Source of the DNA: Lacrimispora xylanisolvens | Lineage (GTDB): Bacteria; Bacillota; Clostridia; Lachnospirales; Lachnospiraceae | Reading direction: 5' to 3' | DNA: 64,000 nucleotides | Assembly: GCF_002934545.1 (NCBI RefSeq) | Contig: NZ_PTJA01000001.1 | Span: forward strand, 434,001 to 498,000 | Notes under the pieces: model-generated | Seen by the model: the letters and a program-made list of their open reading frames with translations, nothing else | The model's database searches: none | What the model was told of the DNA's origin: nothing | In this document: in pieces, positions 44,168-53,929 of the stretch | Position numbering within the stretch: the stretch's first letter is position 1 | Layout: the number at the start of each line of letters is the position of its first letter | Made by a program: the position numbers and the translations under genes

Positions 44168-44769
44168 TTAAGTAGACAGCAGTTCAATAACAAATGCAGT
44201 AGTCTGGGGAGGTATGCTTGCGGTCTGAAAAGTAGCATGCTTAACGCGGATCATTTTCCCAGGTTTAAGATCATCAAGAGTCAGGGGATTTCCATTCTCA
44301 TCTATGATTTCTGTGGCACTGGTAATAACAAAACGCATCTGGTCTGCTTCATCATTGGGATTCCCGGTATAGATGAAATTGTTGTTTGAATCAACCAACA
44401 GAATCCGGTCTGTTGTTATATTGTAGGATAAGGCATCTACCATGGCAATCACCCGGTAGGCGTTTGACTGGGGGGAATGCTTCTTGTCATCATTGTGGAA
44501 AAAGTTGCATTGACATAGGTTCCTTTTGTAATGCTGCATAAACTTATGTTATCGCCAAACTGATTAATGAGGATTGTTTCCCAGCCAATATTTAATTGAA
44601 GTAATTCAATGTTTATCATATCGTTTTCACCAGGATCAGCATAAGAGATAAGGAGATATCCCGTCCTGCTGTTGGAAGTATACATTTCCTCCACAAGTGC
44701 ATTCTGTACCTCCATAATACTTCCGCTCATTGTAATCATTCCTCTTGCGTCCTCGTTTTCTCCGATCAT
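44168..44769 (-). pseudogene. Two-repeat protein of unknown function, frameshifted in a C6 tract
   Basis: Two overlapping minus-strand frames join into one protein of about 200 residues if one C is added to the C6 run (G6 at 44470-44475 on the plus strand): the first frame ends TRSIPPSQTPTG, while the second continues as QSNAYRVIAMVDALSYN. Start ATG 44769 has AAGGGAG 5 bp upstream. The reconstructed protein holds two similar modules; each ends alike (VNATFSTMMTRSIPP then QSNAYRV, and VKHATFQTASIPPQTTAFVI). No signal peptide or known domain is recognised. Both halves look well preserved, so the lesion is recent, a sequencing error, or a phase-variable tract. Confidence 0.72.
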
Positions 44770-44848
44770 AAAGACTCCCTTGACAATAAGTTTCTATTTC
44801 ATTATATGCGTACAGTAATATTTATTTCATTAAATAAAGAAGACATTA

Positions 44849-44904
44849 CCATTTTGAAAATGGAAAAAAGATTCATTCAGTTAAAGGATGATTTATGTTA
44901 ATAT
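44849..44904 (+). promoter_or_regulatory. LicR-type box and promoter of the regulator gene
   Basis: Box CCATTTTGAAAATGG (44849-44863) followed by AAAAAA; extended -10 TG-T-TAATAT with TAATAT at 44899-44904, exactly 50 bp from the box start. The -35 (TTCAGT) is poor. The same layout occurs at two other promoters (48980 and 48947). Confidence 0.65.
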
Positions 44905-45030
44905 GTAATTATGCATAAAAAAACAATATTCGACACGGATAAATAATGAAAAACAAACAAAACAAATCTGGTTATGGGAAGAGAATCTGGATGGAACAAT
45001 ACCGATAGTTATTGACAGGGGTGAAGAAAA

Positions 45031-46938
45031 ATGGACAGGCGAATGAAGCAGATCTTGGATATTTTATCAGACAGAGATTACTATACGGCTGAGATGCTTG
45101 CGGAAGAAATTCATGCGGGGACAAAAACGGTCCGTAATCTTTTAAAGGAAATTAATCAGGAAATAGAACCCCATGGGGCGGGGATTGTGTCCAAATATGG
45201 AGTAGGTTACTTCCTTAATATTCAGGACAATGAAAAATATGAGGCTTACTGCCGCAAGGATCATGCACATGGCTCGGAAGAATACTTACCCTCCACCTCA
45301 GAGGAACGGATCCAGTATTTACTGGAGTACTTAATTAACAGCGGATCCTATGTAAAGTTGGAGAAATTAAGTGAAAGTCTGTATATTTCCAAACGGACGC
45401 TGACGGAAGATTTGAAAGAAGTAGAACAGTTTTTAAAAAAATTCAATATTCGCGTGATACGAAAGCCTAATTATGGAATCCGCCTGGAAGGAAAAGAATT
45501 TGATACCAGACTTTGTATTGCATCTTTTTCCAGCAAGAGATTTCATAAGGGGAATGAAAGCATGGATGAGATTGCTGTCATTGTCTCAACAGTTTTAAAG
45601 GAAAATGATTTTATGATTACCGGAGCAGCGTATCAGAATCTGGTAGTCCACCTTTACATTGCCATCAGCAGAATTATGGAATGCCACTATGTTCCCATGC
45701 CGGAAGGGCTTATGGAAAATCCCAGGGAGCGGTACGAATATCAGATAGCCCAGGTAGTAGCCAGACAGCTGGAAGAGAGGTTTCACATCAGTTTCCCTGA
45801 AAATGAAGTTGCCTATATTGCCATTCATCTGGCGGGTAAGAAAGTGTTCTTAGAGGAAGAAAATGTAGAAGAAAATGTGATAATTACCCAGGAAATCAGT
45901 GATCTGGTAACTGCCATGCTGGAACGGGTTTATGATTTATTTAAATTTGATTTTCGCAGTGATTTAGAACTGAGAATGATCTTAAGCCAGCATCTGGTCC
46001 CATTAAGTGTCCGCATCCGGTTTGATATGGATATGAAGAATCCGATGCTCCGTGATGTAAAGGAAAAATTCTGTCTGTCCTATACCATGGCGTGTAACGC
46101 GGTCACAGTTCTCAATGAACACTTTAAAGTATCTCTGTCAGAGGATGAGGTAGCATACTTTGCATTTGCTTTTGCCCTTGCCCTGGAACGCAGGAAAACA
46201 GAAATTAAAAAAAAGAATGTCATTCTGGTCTGCTCTTCCGGCAGAGGAAGTGCCCAGCTTTTGCAGTATAAGTATAAGAATTCGTTCAAAGATTATATCG
46301 ATGAGATCATTGCCTGTGACGTGGGAAGTTTATACAAAATGGATTTTTCCAGATATGACTACATCTTTACAACTGTCCCCATCACCGTTTCGGTACCTCT
46401 GCCCATTCTGGAGGTGGAATATTTTCTGGGCGATGAAGACATAGTTAATGTAAAGAAAGTTCTTTGTGAACAGAAGACTTCCTCTGTATTAAGCTACTAT
46501 GAACGTGATCTGTTTCTGCCTCATTTAAAGTTTAAAACAAAAACAGAGGTTCTTCGCTTTATGTGCCAGTTTGTGATAGAAAAGAAGAATCTTCCCCAGG
46601 AATTTTATGAGTCAGTGCTGCAGCGGGAGCGGATGGCAAAAACAGCCTTCGGCAATCAGGTTGCAATGCCCCATGCCTATAAAGCCATGAGCAGCGAGAC
46701 CTTTGTCTGCGTGGGAATTCTGGACGAACCGGTGGAGTGGGGAGATCAGAAAATACGGGCCATTTTCCTGGTGTGCATCGCGGATAAAGACCATACCAGT
46801 GTGGAGCTTCAGCACTTTTATCAGCTGACTGCCTCTTTTCTGTTAAGCCAGAAGCAGATTCAGGAGTTGGTGAAGAAGCAGGATTATGATGCTTTTATTA
46901 AGGCTATGACTCAGATAGAAGAAGCACAGATGATGTGA
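45031..46938 (+). CDS. LicR/MtlR-type PRD transcriptional activator with EIIB and EIIA domains
   Basis: 635 residues: HTH (about 1-65), a second Mga-type HTH (about 85-150, SESLYISKRTLTEDL), PRD1 (about 165-275, ENEVAYIAIHLAG with its histidine), PRD2 (about 290-395), an EIIB-like domain (VILVCSSGRGSAQLL) and an EIIA domain (about 490-635, active histidine in VAMPHAYKAM). In PRD2 the second conserved histidine position reads VAYFAFAFA, so it is lost. Such proteins activate PTS operons when unphosphorylated at EIIB/EIIA and modulated at the PRDs. Three matching boxes link it to itself, the phospho-beta-glucosidase and the PTS operon. Confidence 0.9.
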   Translation: MDRRMKQILDILSDRDYYTAEMLAEEIHAGTKTVRNLLKEINQEIEPHGAGIVSKYGVGYFLNIQDNEKYEAYCRKDHAHGSEEYLPSTSEERIQYLLEYLINSGSYVKLEKLSESLYISKRTLTEDLKEVEQFLKKFNIRVIRKPNYGIRLEGKEFDTRLCIASFSSKRFHKGNESMDEIAVIVSTVLKENDFMITGAAYQNLVVHLYIAISRIMECHYVPMPEGLMENPRERYEYQIAQVVARQLEERFHISFPENEVAYIAIHLAGKKVFLEEENVEENVIITQEISDLVTAMLERVYDLFKFDFRSDLELRMILSQHLVPLSVRIRFDMDMKNPMLRDVKEKFCLSYTMACNAVTVLNEHFKVSLSEDEVAYFAFAFALALERRKTEIKKKNVILVCSSGRGSAQLLQYKYKNSFKDYIDEIIACDVGSLYKMDFSRYDYIFTTVPITVSVPLPILEVEYFLGDEDIVNVKKVLCEQKTSSVLSYYERDLFLPHLKFKTKTEVLRFMCQFVIEKKNLPQEFYESVLQRERMAKTAFGNQVAMPHAYKAMSSETFVCVGILDEPVEWGDQKIRAIFLVCIADKDHTSVELQHFYQLTASFLLSQKQIQELVKKQDYDAFIKAMTQIEEAQMM

Positions 46939-46950
46939 GCAGGGTCAGCA

Positions 46951-47040
46951 ATGAGCAAAAGTGATATAGCAAAAGTAATGCTTTTAGGAGTAACTGAATA
47001 CAGGGTGGAACCTCCCGGCTTTTATGTCTTTACGTCATGA
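46951..47040 (+). CDS. Possible 29-residue leader ORF upstream of a type I toxin
   Basis: ATG 46951 to TGA 47040 encodes 29 residues starting MSKSDIAKVMLLGV and ending PPGFYVFTS. AGGG lies about 6 bp upstream. The toxin-like ORF starts 23 bp downstream. It has no transmembrane segment. It could be a real small protein, a translational leader, or chance; codon usage is ordinary for the region. The DNA contains AGGGTGGAACC, which resembles a T-box core but lacks the rest of such a leader. Confidence 0.35.
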   Translation: MSKSDIAKVMLLGVTEYRVEPPGFYVFTS

Positions 47041-47063
47041 TAAGAGGGGAGGTGGTGTCGGAT

Positions 47064-47144
47064 ATGTTTTCATTTGCAGATGTGCTGTTATTTGCAACAT
47101 TTATCTTGGCATTGCTAACTTACATAGACAAGTTAAAAAAATAG
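47064..47144 (+). CDS. Holin-like type I toxin peptide
   Basis: 26 codons, ATG 47064 to TAG 47144: MFSFADVLLFATFILALLTY followed by a short charged IDKLKK tail. One transmembrane helix plus a basic C-terminus is the pattern of the putative holin-like toxin (Hol_Tox) and TxpA/BsrG-type type I toxins of Firmicutes. GGGGAGG (47046-47052) is the ribosome site. The 3' end overlaps an antisense transcription unit with its own promoter and terminator. Toxic activity is inferred from family resemblance. Confidence 0.72.
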   Translation: MFSFADVLLFATFILALLTYIDKLKK

Positions 47145-47235
47145 CCTACCCTGACGCAACCAGGGTAGGCGGTGTCCGTTAGGACATACGTTTACTATGG
47201 GAGCTTCCACCTTGTGTGGCAGTTACTCTTTTTAT
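47135..47235 (-). ncRNA. Antisense RNA antitoxin of the holin-like toxin
   Basis: On the minus strand a promoter TTGCAA (47270-47265), 17 bp, TATATT (47247-47242) would start RNA near 47235. It runs about 100 nt and ends at a perfect 10-bp hairpin (47170-47161 with 47153-47144, loop GTTGCGT) followed by A plus seven T, located in the last codons of the toxin ORF. The RNA is thus complementary to the toxin mRNA 3' end, as in txpA/ratA-like pairs. Internal stems (GTCC/GGAC) are seen. Confidence 0.65.
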
Positions 47236-47354
47236 AGTTTTAATATAACATAACTTATGTTTACTTGCAATAGATAGTTTAATATATACCAAGTAATTAT
47301 ACACGTTAAAATATATTTCTTAATATATTTCTGTAAATTGTAGTACTTATGTAC

Positions 47355-48881
<1,527 letters not shown>

Positions 48882-48891
48882 TCATGCAATC

Positions 48892-48947
48892 ATTATAGCA
48901 GAGCTGTAAATCAATATCCAAGAACACTTTTTCCAAATTGGTGGTGG
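48892..48947 (-). promoter_or_regulatory. LicR-type box and promoter of the GH1 gene
   Basis: On the minus strand CCACCACCAATTTGG (48947-48933) followed by AAAAA, and -10 TATAAT at 48897-48892, exactly 50 bp from the box start. The -35 (TGGATA) is poor. The box is a weaker match than the two others. Confidence 0.55.
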
Positions 48948-48979
48948 CGTCTGTTTCTCTTTATGAGAAGAAGAAAATG

Positions 48980-49035
48980 CCATTATGAAATTGGAAAAAC
49001 TGAACATGGAGTTTGAAATGCAATTATGATAACAT
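48980..49035 (+). promoter_or_regulatory. LicR-type box and promoter of the PTS operon; 48840-49155 gap
   Basis: CCATTATGAAATTGG (48980-48994) followed by AAAAA, extended -10 TG-A-TAACAT with TAACAT at 49030-49035, exactly 50 bp from the box start. The 316-bp divergent gap holds this, the GH1 promoter, and a small ACCGT/ACGGT stem (49126-49139) before the EIIC ribosome site; no gene. Confidence 0.65.
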
Positions 49036-49155
49036 GACAATACGCATAAGAAAACCTGAAATAAAAAAGGTAAAACAGGTGAAATGCACAAAATTTGGGG
49101 AAATGCGAAACGATTTAATGGAAATACCGTTTATACGGTGGAGATGGAGGAAAAG

Positions 49156-50466
49156 ATGAAAGACAAATTAATGAACGGCATGCTGTCTGCAGCAGGGGCA
49201 ATGCAGACACAAAGACATCTGGCAGCGATTAAGAATGCATTTATGAGCCTTCTGCCAATAATTATTATCGGCTCATTCTGTACACTGTTTTCCAATGTTA
49301 TCTGCAACACAACACCAGGATTTTTCAGTCTTGCAAACATTCCGGGTTTAAGCTTTCTTGGAAAATTAAATCCCATGTTTACAGCAGCCAACTACGGAAC
49401 CATGAACTTTATAGCAATCGGCTGTGTAATCTTAATTGCAATGGAATTGGGGGAACACTACGGAATTACCGATAAAGCACTTCCGGTTGTGGCACTGGGA
49501 GCCTATATTTCCCTCTGCGCCTTTACAGCAAGCGGAAAGGCAGCGGACGGAACCGAAGTGGCAGTTACCAATGTTCTATCCAGAGTCTATACCAATGCCC
49601 AGGGGTTATTTGTAGGAATGTTTGCTTCCATAGCAGCTACTGAAATTTACTGCCGGCTGGTGAAAAGCGGAAAACTGGAAATCCATATGCCTGACGGCGT
49701 ACCATCAAATGTAGCCAGATCTTTTACAATCCTGTTTCCATCACTGATTACCGTAGTTATTATTTCCGCTGTGGGAATGATATTTGAAATGGCGACAGGC
49801 ATGACATTGTTTAATGCAATTACCGCATTTATCCAGAAGCCATTGTCCCATATCTTAACCAGCTTCCCTGGATACATTACACTGATTTTCATCACCACTG
49901 TTTTATGGACTTTTGGTATTCACGGAACTCAGGTGACAAAGGCGGTATACGAGCCCATTCTTCTGGCTGCCTTTGCAGAGAATGAGGCTGCATACGCAGC
50001 AGGAACAGCAATTCCCAATATTATCAGCACACCATTCATGTCCTGTTTTTCAACAGTTACCGGAGCTGGAATTACGGGAGGACTGATTATTGCTATCATG
50101 CTCTTTTCCAAGCGTGAAGATTATAAAGCAATTGCAAAACTGGCACTTCCCTGCGCATTGTTTAACATCAACGAACCGCTGACCTTCGGGCTTCCGATTG
50201 TAATGAATCCCGTGCTTGCCATTCCATTTATGATATCACCGGCAGTGTCAGCCACCTTTGCCTATGCCATGACAAAGATTGGTTTCTGCGGAAGAATGGT
50301 GGTAAATGCACCATGGACCACACCTCCGGGACTTATGGCGTTTCTTTGCTCCGGCGGAAATATAGGGGCAGCAGTAACACAGATTATCTGTATCCTCCTG
50401 GCGTTTGTTGTGTATATCCCGTTTGTCCTGATTTCAAACAAACAGCAGGTTTTAACAGAAGAATAA
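49156..50466 (+). CDS. PTS cellobiose/beta-glucoside EIIC component
   Basis: 436 residues from ATG 49156 (MKDKLMNGMLSAAG), with GGAGG (49146-49150) upstream; the in-frame ATG at 49084 would add 24 atypical residues. About 10 hydrophobic segments, with the lactose/cellobiose EIIC signature FNINEPLTFGLPIVMNP and GIHGTQVTKAVYEP. It carries the sugar through the membrane during phosphorylation. EIIA and EIIB are separate genes downstream. The sugar is probably cellobiose or a related beta-glucoside, from the GH1 neighbour. Confidence 0.92.
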   Translation: MKDKLMNGMLSAAGAMQTQRHLAAIKNAFMSLLPIIIIGSFCTLFSNVICNTTPGFFSLANIPGLSFLGKLNPMFTAANYGTMNFIAIGCVILIAMELGEHYGITDKALPVVALGAYISLCAFTASGKAADGTEVAVTNVLSRVYTNAQGLFVGMFASIAATEIYCRLVKSGKLEIHMPDGVPSNVARSFTILFPSLITVVIISAVGMIFEMATGMTLFNAITAFIQKPLSHILTSFPGYITLIFITTVLWTFGIHGTQVTKAVYEPILLAAFAENEAAYAAGTAIPNIISTPFMSCFSTVTGAGITGGLIIAIMLFSKREDYKAIAKLALPCALFNINEPLTFGLPIVMNPVLAIPFMISPAVSATFAYAMTKIGFCGRMVVNAPWTTPPGLMAFLCSGGNIGAAVTQIICILLAFVVYIPFVLISNKQQVLTEE

Positions 50467-50525
50467 CAGCATGAAACTTAAATGAGGTGATTATGAGTTT
50501 GACAAAAAGAGGAGGAGATCTTAAC

Positions 50526-50732
50526 ATGAAGGAAAAGCAGGAGCTTCAGGTCACGGATGTATTTACAAAATCAAGGATTTTTACTTATCTGTGGATTGTT
50601 TTTTGTCCGCCCTACGGACTTTACCGTGTTTTAAGCCCTTCGTCTGAATTTCGCAGACCGGAAAAATGGGTATGGACCATGATTGTCATCTGTACCCTGG
50701 TTACATATGTGAAACTCATCATCACTGGTTAG
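50526..50732 (+). CDS. Small membrane protein within the PTS operon
   Basis: 68 residues from ATG 50526, with GGAGGAG 8 bp upstream (an in-frame ATG at 50493 with GAGGTG is an alternative, giving 79 residues). Two hydrophobic segments: FTYLWIVFCPPYGLYRVL and WVWTMIVICTLVTYVKLII. The arrangement of a proline-glycine-rich turn FCPPYGLYR looks conserved in small clostridial membrane proteins, but I do not recognise a named family. It lies between EIIC and EIIA and may be an accessory subunit or unrelated passenger. Confidence 0.6.
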   Translation: MKEKQELQVTDVFTKSRIFTYLWIVFCPPYGLYRVLSPSSEFRRPEKWVWTMIVICTLVTYVKLIITG

Positions 50733-50752
50733 GAGAGAGAGGCAGCAAAGAG

Positions 50753-51052
50753 ATGGATATTGAAATGATTGTTATGAGACTTGTAGTAAACGGAGGGAAT
50801 GCAAGAAGTACAGCAATAGAAGCCCTGCGTGCGGCCAAAGTGGGTGACTTTAAGAAAGCAGATGAACTCATGGAGGAGGCAGACACCACACTGAAGGAAG
50901 CTCACGAGATACAGACAGAGATGATCCAGAACGAATTAAATGGCAACAAAGTGGAGGTGGGGCTTTTAATGGTTCATGCCCAGGATCATTTGATGAATGC
51001 CATGACGGTCATGGATTTATGCAAAGAAATGATTGATATTTTAAGAAAATAA
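50753..51052 (+). CDS. PTS lactose/cellobiose EIIA component
   Basis: 99 residues from ATG 50753, the standard EIIA-Lac/Cel length. The all-helical family pattern is seen: MRLVVNGGNARSTAIEALRA, and the phosphoryl-accepting histidine in LMVHAQDHLMNAM near residue 76. A purine-rich AGGAGAGAGAGG is about 11 bp upstream. It passes phosphate from HPr to the EIIB encoded next. Earlier in-frame sequence overlaps the preceding gene and lacks family similarity. Confidence 0.92.
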   Translation: MDIEMIVMRLVVNGGNARSTAIEALRAAKVGDFKKADELMEEADTTLKEAHEIQTEMIQNELNGNKVEVGLLMVHAQDHLMNAMTVMDLCKEMIDILRK

Positions 51053-51084
51053 GTTAAAATATTCCAAGAAGGGAAGTTGTTAAT

Positions 51085-51387
51085 ATGAGAAATATTGTAT
51101 TGTTTTGTGCCGCAGGCATGTCAACAAGCCTTTTAGTAAATAAGATGAAAGAAGCAGCTGCAAAAGAAAATTACGAATGTCAGATTAACGCCTATGCGCT
51201 GGCAAGCGCAAGAGAGAAAGGGCCGGATGCGGATATTATTCTCTTAGGACCTCAGGTTCGTTTTGGCAAGGCGAAAGTCGAAAAAGAATGCCCTGGAAAA
51301 ATCGTTGAGTGTATCGATATGCAGGCCTATGGAACCATGAACGGAGCCAAAGTGATTGCCCAGGTAAAAAAGGCACTTGGTGATTAA
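51085..51387 (+). CDS. PTS lactose/cellobiose EIIB component
   Basis: 100 residues. The N-terminal active-site loop IVLFCAAGMSTSLLVNKM carries the phosphocysteine (residue 8), and the remainder is the EIIB-Cel fold (ILLGPQVRFGKAKVE). AGAAGGG precedes the ATG. It is the third PTS component of the operon with EIIC at 49156 and EIIA at 50753, and phosphorylates the incoming beta-glucoside at the 6 position. Confidence 0.94.
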   Translation: MRNIVLFCAAGMSTSLLVNKMKEAAAKENYECQINAYALASAREKGPDADIILLGPQVRFGKAKVEKECPGKIVECIDMQAYGTMNGAKVIAQVKKALGD

Positions 51388-51440
51388 GTTAAGACATAAG
51401 AAAGACCTACGCAGTAACAGGCAGCTGACAGAGGAGAAAC

Positions 51441-52367
51441 ATGGATCTGGCTTACATTACAGCAACAAAAATAATCGAAATGTTTATTATTCTGCTAGTC
51501 GGCGCAGGCGCATATAAAGCGGGAATTGCCGATGAGGAGACAGGCAGCAGGCTGACCCGTGTCCTGCTTAACATTATTTCTCCCTGTGTGATACTTTTAT
51601 CCTATCAGATTGATTTTGACAAAGAGCGTCTGTATGGTCTTGCAGTTACAGCCATCTTGTCTTTCGCAAGCTTTGTGATCGCCATTGCAGTTTCAAAGAT
51701 TGCAGTTTCAAAGAAAACAGGTACTGATATGGCTGTGGAACGAATGTCCATTGTTTATTCCAATTGCGGTTTTATCGGAATTCCTTTAATCGATGGAATA
51801 CTGGGTGGAGAAGGCGTATTTTATATGACCGCTTATCTGACTGTATTTAATCTGTTTGTCTGGTCTCATGGAATCATGTTAATGAGCGGAAAATCAGAAA
51901 GCGTCAAAAAGACGGTAAGAAGCCTGATAAACCCCTCCAATGCAGCTATTATTCTGGGTGTATTCCTGTTTTTAACAGGCATTCAGCTTCCAGAAATAAT
52001 CAGGGAACCAGTTGGGTTAATCGGTGGTATGAATACACCGGCAGCAATGCTGATCTCCGGTATTAATCTGGCTCAAAGTGATTTTCTGGGGGGATTAAAG
52101 AATAAAAGAACCTACATAGTCAGCCTGTCCAAGCTGATTGTAATTCCAGCTCTGACGCTGCTTCTTTTACTGGCAGCAGGAGCGGACAGAAGCATATCCA
52201 TTACGATTTTAACTGCGGCTGCCTGTCCAAGCGGAGCCATGGGTACCATGTTTGCTCTTCAATATAAAAGAAACAGTCAGTACGCGTCCAATCTTTTAAC
52301 CATAACAACAGCGCTGTCCTTAATAACCATACCTGCCATTATGGCGGCAGCCAGCGGAATTTTATAA
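51441..52367 (+). CDS. AEC family transporter
   Basis: 308 residues with about 10 hydrophobic segments, matching auxin efflux carrier-like permeases: FIGIPLIDGILGGEG in the first half and ACPSGAMGTMFALQY in the second. Bacterial members export malate, other organic acids or amino acids. It follows the PTS genes at 53 bp on the same strand with GAGGAG before the ATG, so it may be part of that operon, perhaps exporting a fermentation acid. The substrate is not known. Confidence 0.85.
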   Translation: MDLAYITATKIIEMFIILLVGAGAYKAGIADEETGSRLTRVLLNIISPCVILLSYQIDFDKERLYGLAVTAILSFASFVIAIAVSKIAVSKKTGTDMAVERMSIVYSNCGFIGIPLIDGILGGEGVFYMTAYLTVFNLFVWSHGIMLMSGKSESVKKTVRSLINPSNAAIILGVFLFLTGIQLPEIIREPVGLIGGMNTPAAMLISGINLAQSDFLGGLKNKRTYIVSLSKLIVIPALTLLLLLAAGADRSISITILTAAACPSGAMGTMFALQYKRNSQYASNLLTITTALSLITIPAIMAAASGIL

Positions 52368-52384
52368 TAATAAAGGGGATAAAA

Positions 52385-52591
52385 ATGATTATAGTCAATG
52401 CACCATTGAAACAGGAGACGTTTCAGAAGTATGCAGAGGATGAAGGACTTGTTTTTATAAAGAAATCAGGTATGAAGCTTTTTTTCGAAAATCCGGAGGG
52501 AGAGGATGGGAAAAAAGCAGAGGTATTAAAGAAGAAACTAAAGGGGGAAAAGGAACTGGCAGCTATTTATTTTTCCGTTCAGGCCCAATAA
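52385..52591 (+). CDS. Small hypothetical protein at the end of the PTS operon
   Basis: 68 residues, starting MIIVNAPLKQETFQKYAEDE; soluble, lysine-rich, no transmembrane segment, no cysteine motif. AAAGGGGA precedes the ATG, and the gene lies 17 bp after the AEC transporter gene and just before a terminator, so it is probably the last gene of the operon. I do not recognise a family. Confidence 0.6.
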   Translation: MIIVNAPLKQETFQKYAEDEGLVFIKKSGMKLFFENPEGEDGKKAEVLKKKLKGEKELAAIYFSVQAQ

Positions 52592-52606
52592 CAAGAGTAT
52601 GAAAAC

Positions 52607-52655
52607 CGTACTTCACTTATACCGCAATCTGGTATAAATGAAGTGCGTTTTTTTT
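52607..52655 (+). terminator. Terminator of the beta-glucoside PTS operon
   Basis: CGTACTTCACTTATACC (52607-52623) pairs with GGTATAAATGAAGTGCG (52631-52647) with two mismatches, followed by eight T. Confidence 0.88.
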
Positions 52656-52783
52656 GTTGTTGTGCTATACTGAATTTTGTTTCTTTTAATTGTTCACGGC
52701 ATAAAATCTTGAGAATATTCTAGAATAAGCAGGTGATCTGGCAATCCGGTTAAGTTTGATATGGACGGGAGGTGGATTCCATC

Positions 52784-53929
52784 GTGATACCTGATGATAT
52801 CCGCAATATAGAAATAGAGAAACAATATCAGACCATAGATTTTAACTGGCTGAATCTGCATTATAAGACTACGGTAAGTATTGTTTTTTTTACACTGGTT
52901 GTAGAATGCCTGATGAGCGTGGTCTTTGCCCGATCCGGTCTGATTCACACTAACATACAACGCTATGTACTAAAATATATCATGATTCCTTCCGGGCTTA
53001 ATCTGATCTGTATTCTGGCAGAAACCCTGATTATGAAATCAGGAGTATTTTCTCAGAAACAGAAAATATACAGCGTATCCCTGATGCTGGTTCTGATTTC
53101 ATTTGTGCTGTTTACCGTTCACAGTGGTTTTACTGCCACCTATTATATTTTTCCGGGAGCAATCATGATGACGATTATCTATGCGGATCAGAGACTGACG
53201 GGAATTACAGCCACGTTCTGCATTGTATCAGCCTCATTTTCTGAGATATTTATCAAATGGGATTCCGATAAAGTTGGAATATTTGACAGCAGCTTAAGCA
53301 TGGGTAACTTTCTTGTATCCATGGTAATACTGGTTATTTTTTCTGCAGCAAGTATGGTAGTAATCCGGTTTGAGCAAAAGAAAAACGATGCCAGTATCAG
53401 AACTGACCTGGAGAGACACCAGTTAAAGCAAAGCATACAGGTAGACGAACTGACAGGAATTTTTAACCGCAAAGCCCTTGATGAAGCAATGTCTGTTATG
53501 GAGATTGAAAAGCCCTGTGAGGATCATATACTGGCTGTTGTTGATATTGATCATTTTAAAAGCATCAATGACCGGTTCGGACACTTTATGGGGGACAGAT
53601 GCTTAATTGAATTTGCCAGAGTATTGATGGAACATTCCTGTGTCTATACGCCATATCGTTATGGCGGAGATGAATTCTGCCTTCTGTTTCACAATATATC
53701 AATGGAAGAAGCTGTTCTGGTGTGTGAGGAGATCAGACGGCTGACGGAAGAGATCCGGATCGAGGAAGAAAAAGAAATCCGCTTTACTGCCAGTTTTGGA
53801 TTATCCGCATATTCCAGTCCGCTGAATGCATCCAGGCTTTTTGTTCTATCTGATTATGCCTTATATGATGCCAAAAAATTCCGTAACTCCGTAAGAGTAT
53901 ATGAAAAGGGGATGAAGATCGCAGAGTGA
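52784..53929 (+). CDS. Membrane diguanylate cyclase (GGDEF)
   Basis: 381 residues if started at GTG 52784, chosen because GGGAGG (52767-52772) is 11 bp upstream; GTG 52772 overlaps it. Six hydrophobic segments (about 30-200) precede a GGDEF domain (about 225-381) with YRYGGDEFCLLF, a complete active site for cyclic di-GMP synthesis. No RxxD inhibitory site is visible just before it (MEHSCVYTPYRYGG). It is a single-gene unit with a terminator stem that begins within its last codons. The input signal is unknown. Confidence 0.88.
   Translation: MIPDDIRNIEIEKQYQTIDFNWLNLHYKTTVSIVFFTLVVECLMSVVFARSGLIHTNIQRYVLKYIMIPSGLNLICILAETLIMKSGVFSQKQKIYSVSLMLVLISFVLFTVHSGFTATYYIFPGAIMMTIIYADQRLTGITATFCIVSASFSEIFIKWDSDKVGIFDSSLSMGNFLVSMVILVIFSAASMVVIRFEQKKNDASIRTDLERHQLKQSIQVDELTGIFNRKALDEAMSVMEIEKPCEDHILAVVDIDHFKSINDRFGHFMGDRCLIEFARVLMEHSCVYTPYRYGGDEFCLLFHNISMEEAVLVCEEIRRLTEEIRIEEEKEIRFTASFGLSAYSSPLNASRLFVLSDYALYDAKKFRNSVRVYEKGMKIAE

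Noticed and set aside
46999-47030. T-box riboswitch suggested by AGGGTGGAACC
   Set aside because: No specifier-loop or AG-box elements and no terminator/antiterminator pair; upstream DNA is coding and downstream is a toxin-type ORF, not an amino-acid or tRNA-synthetase gene.
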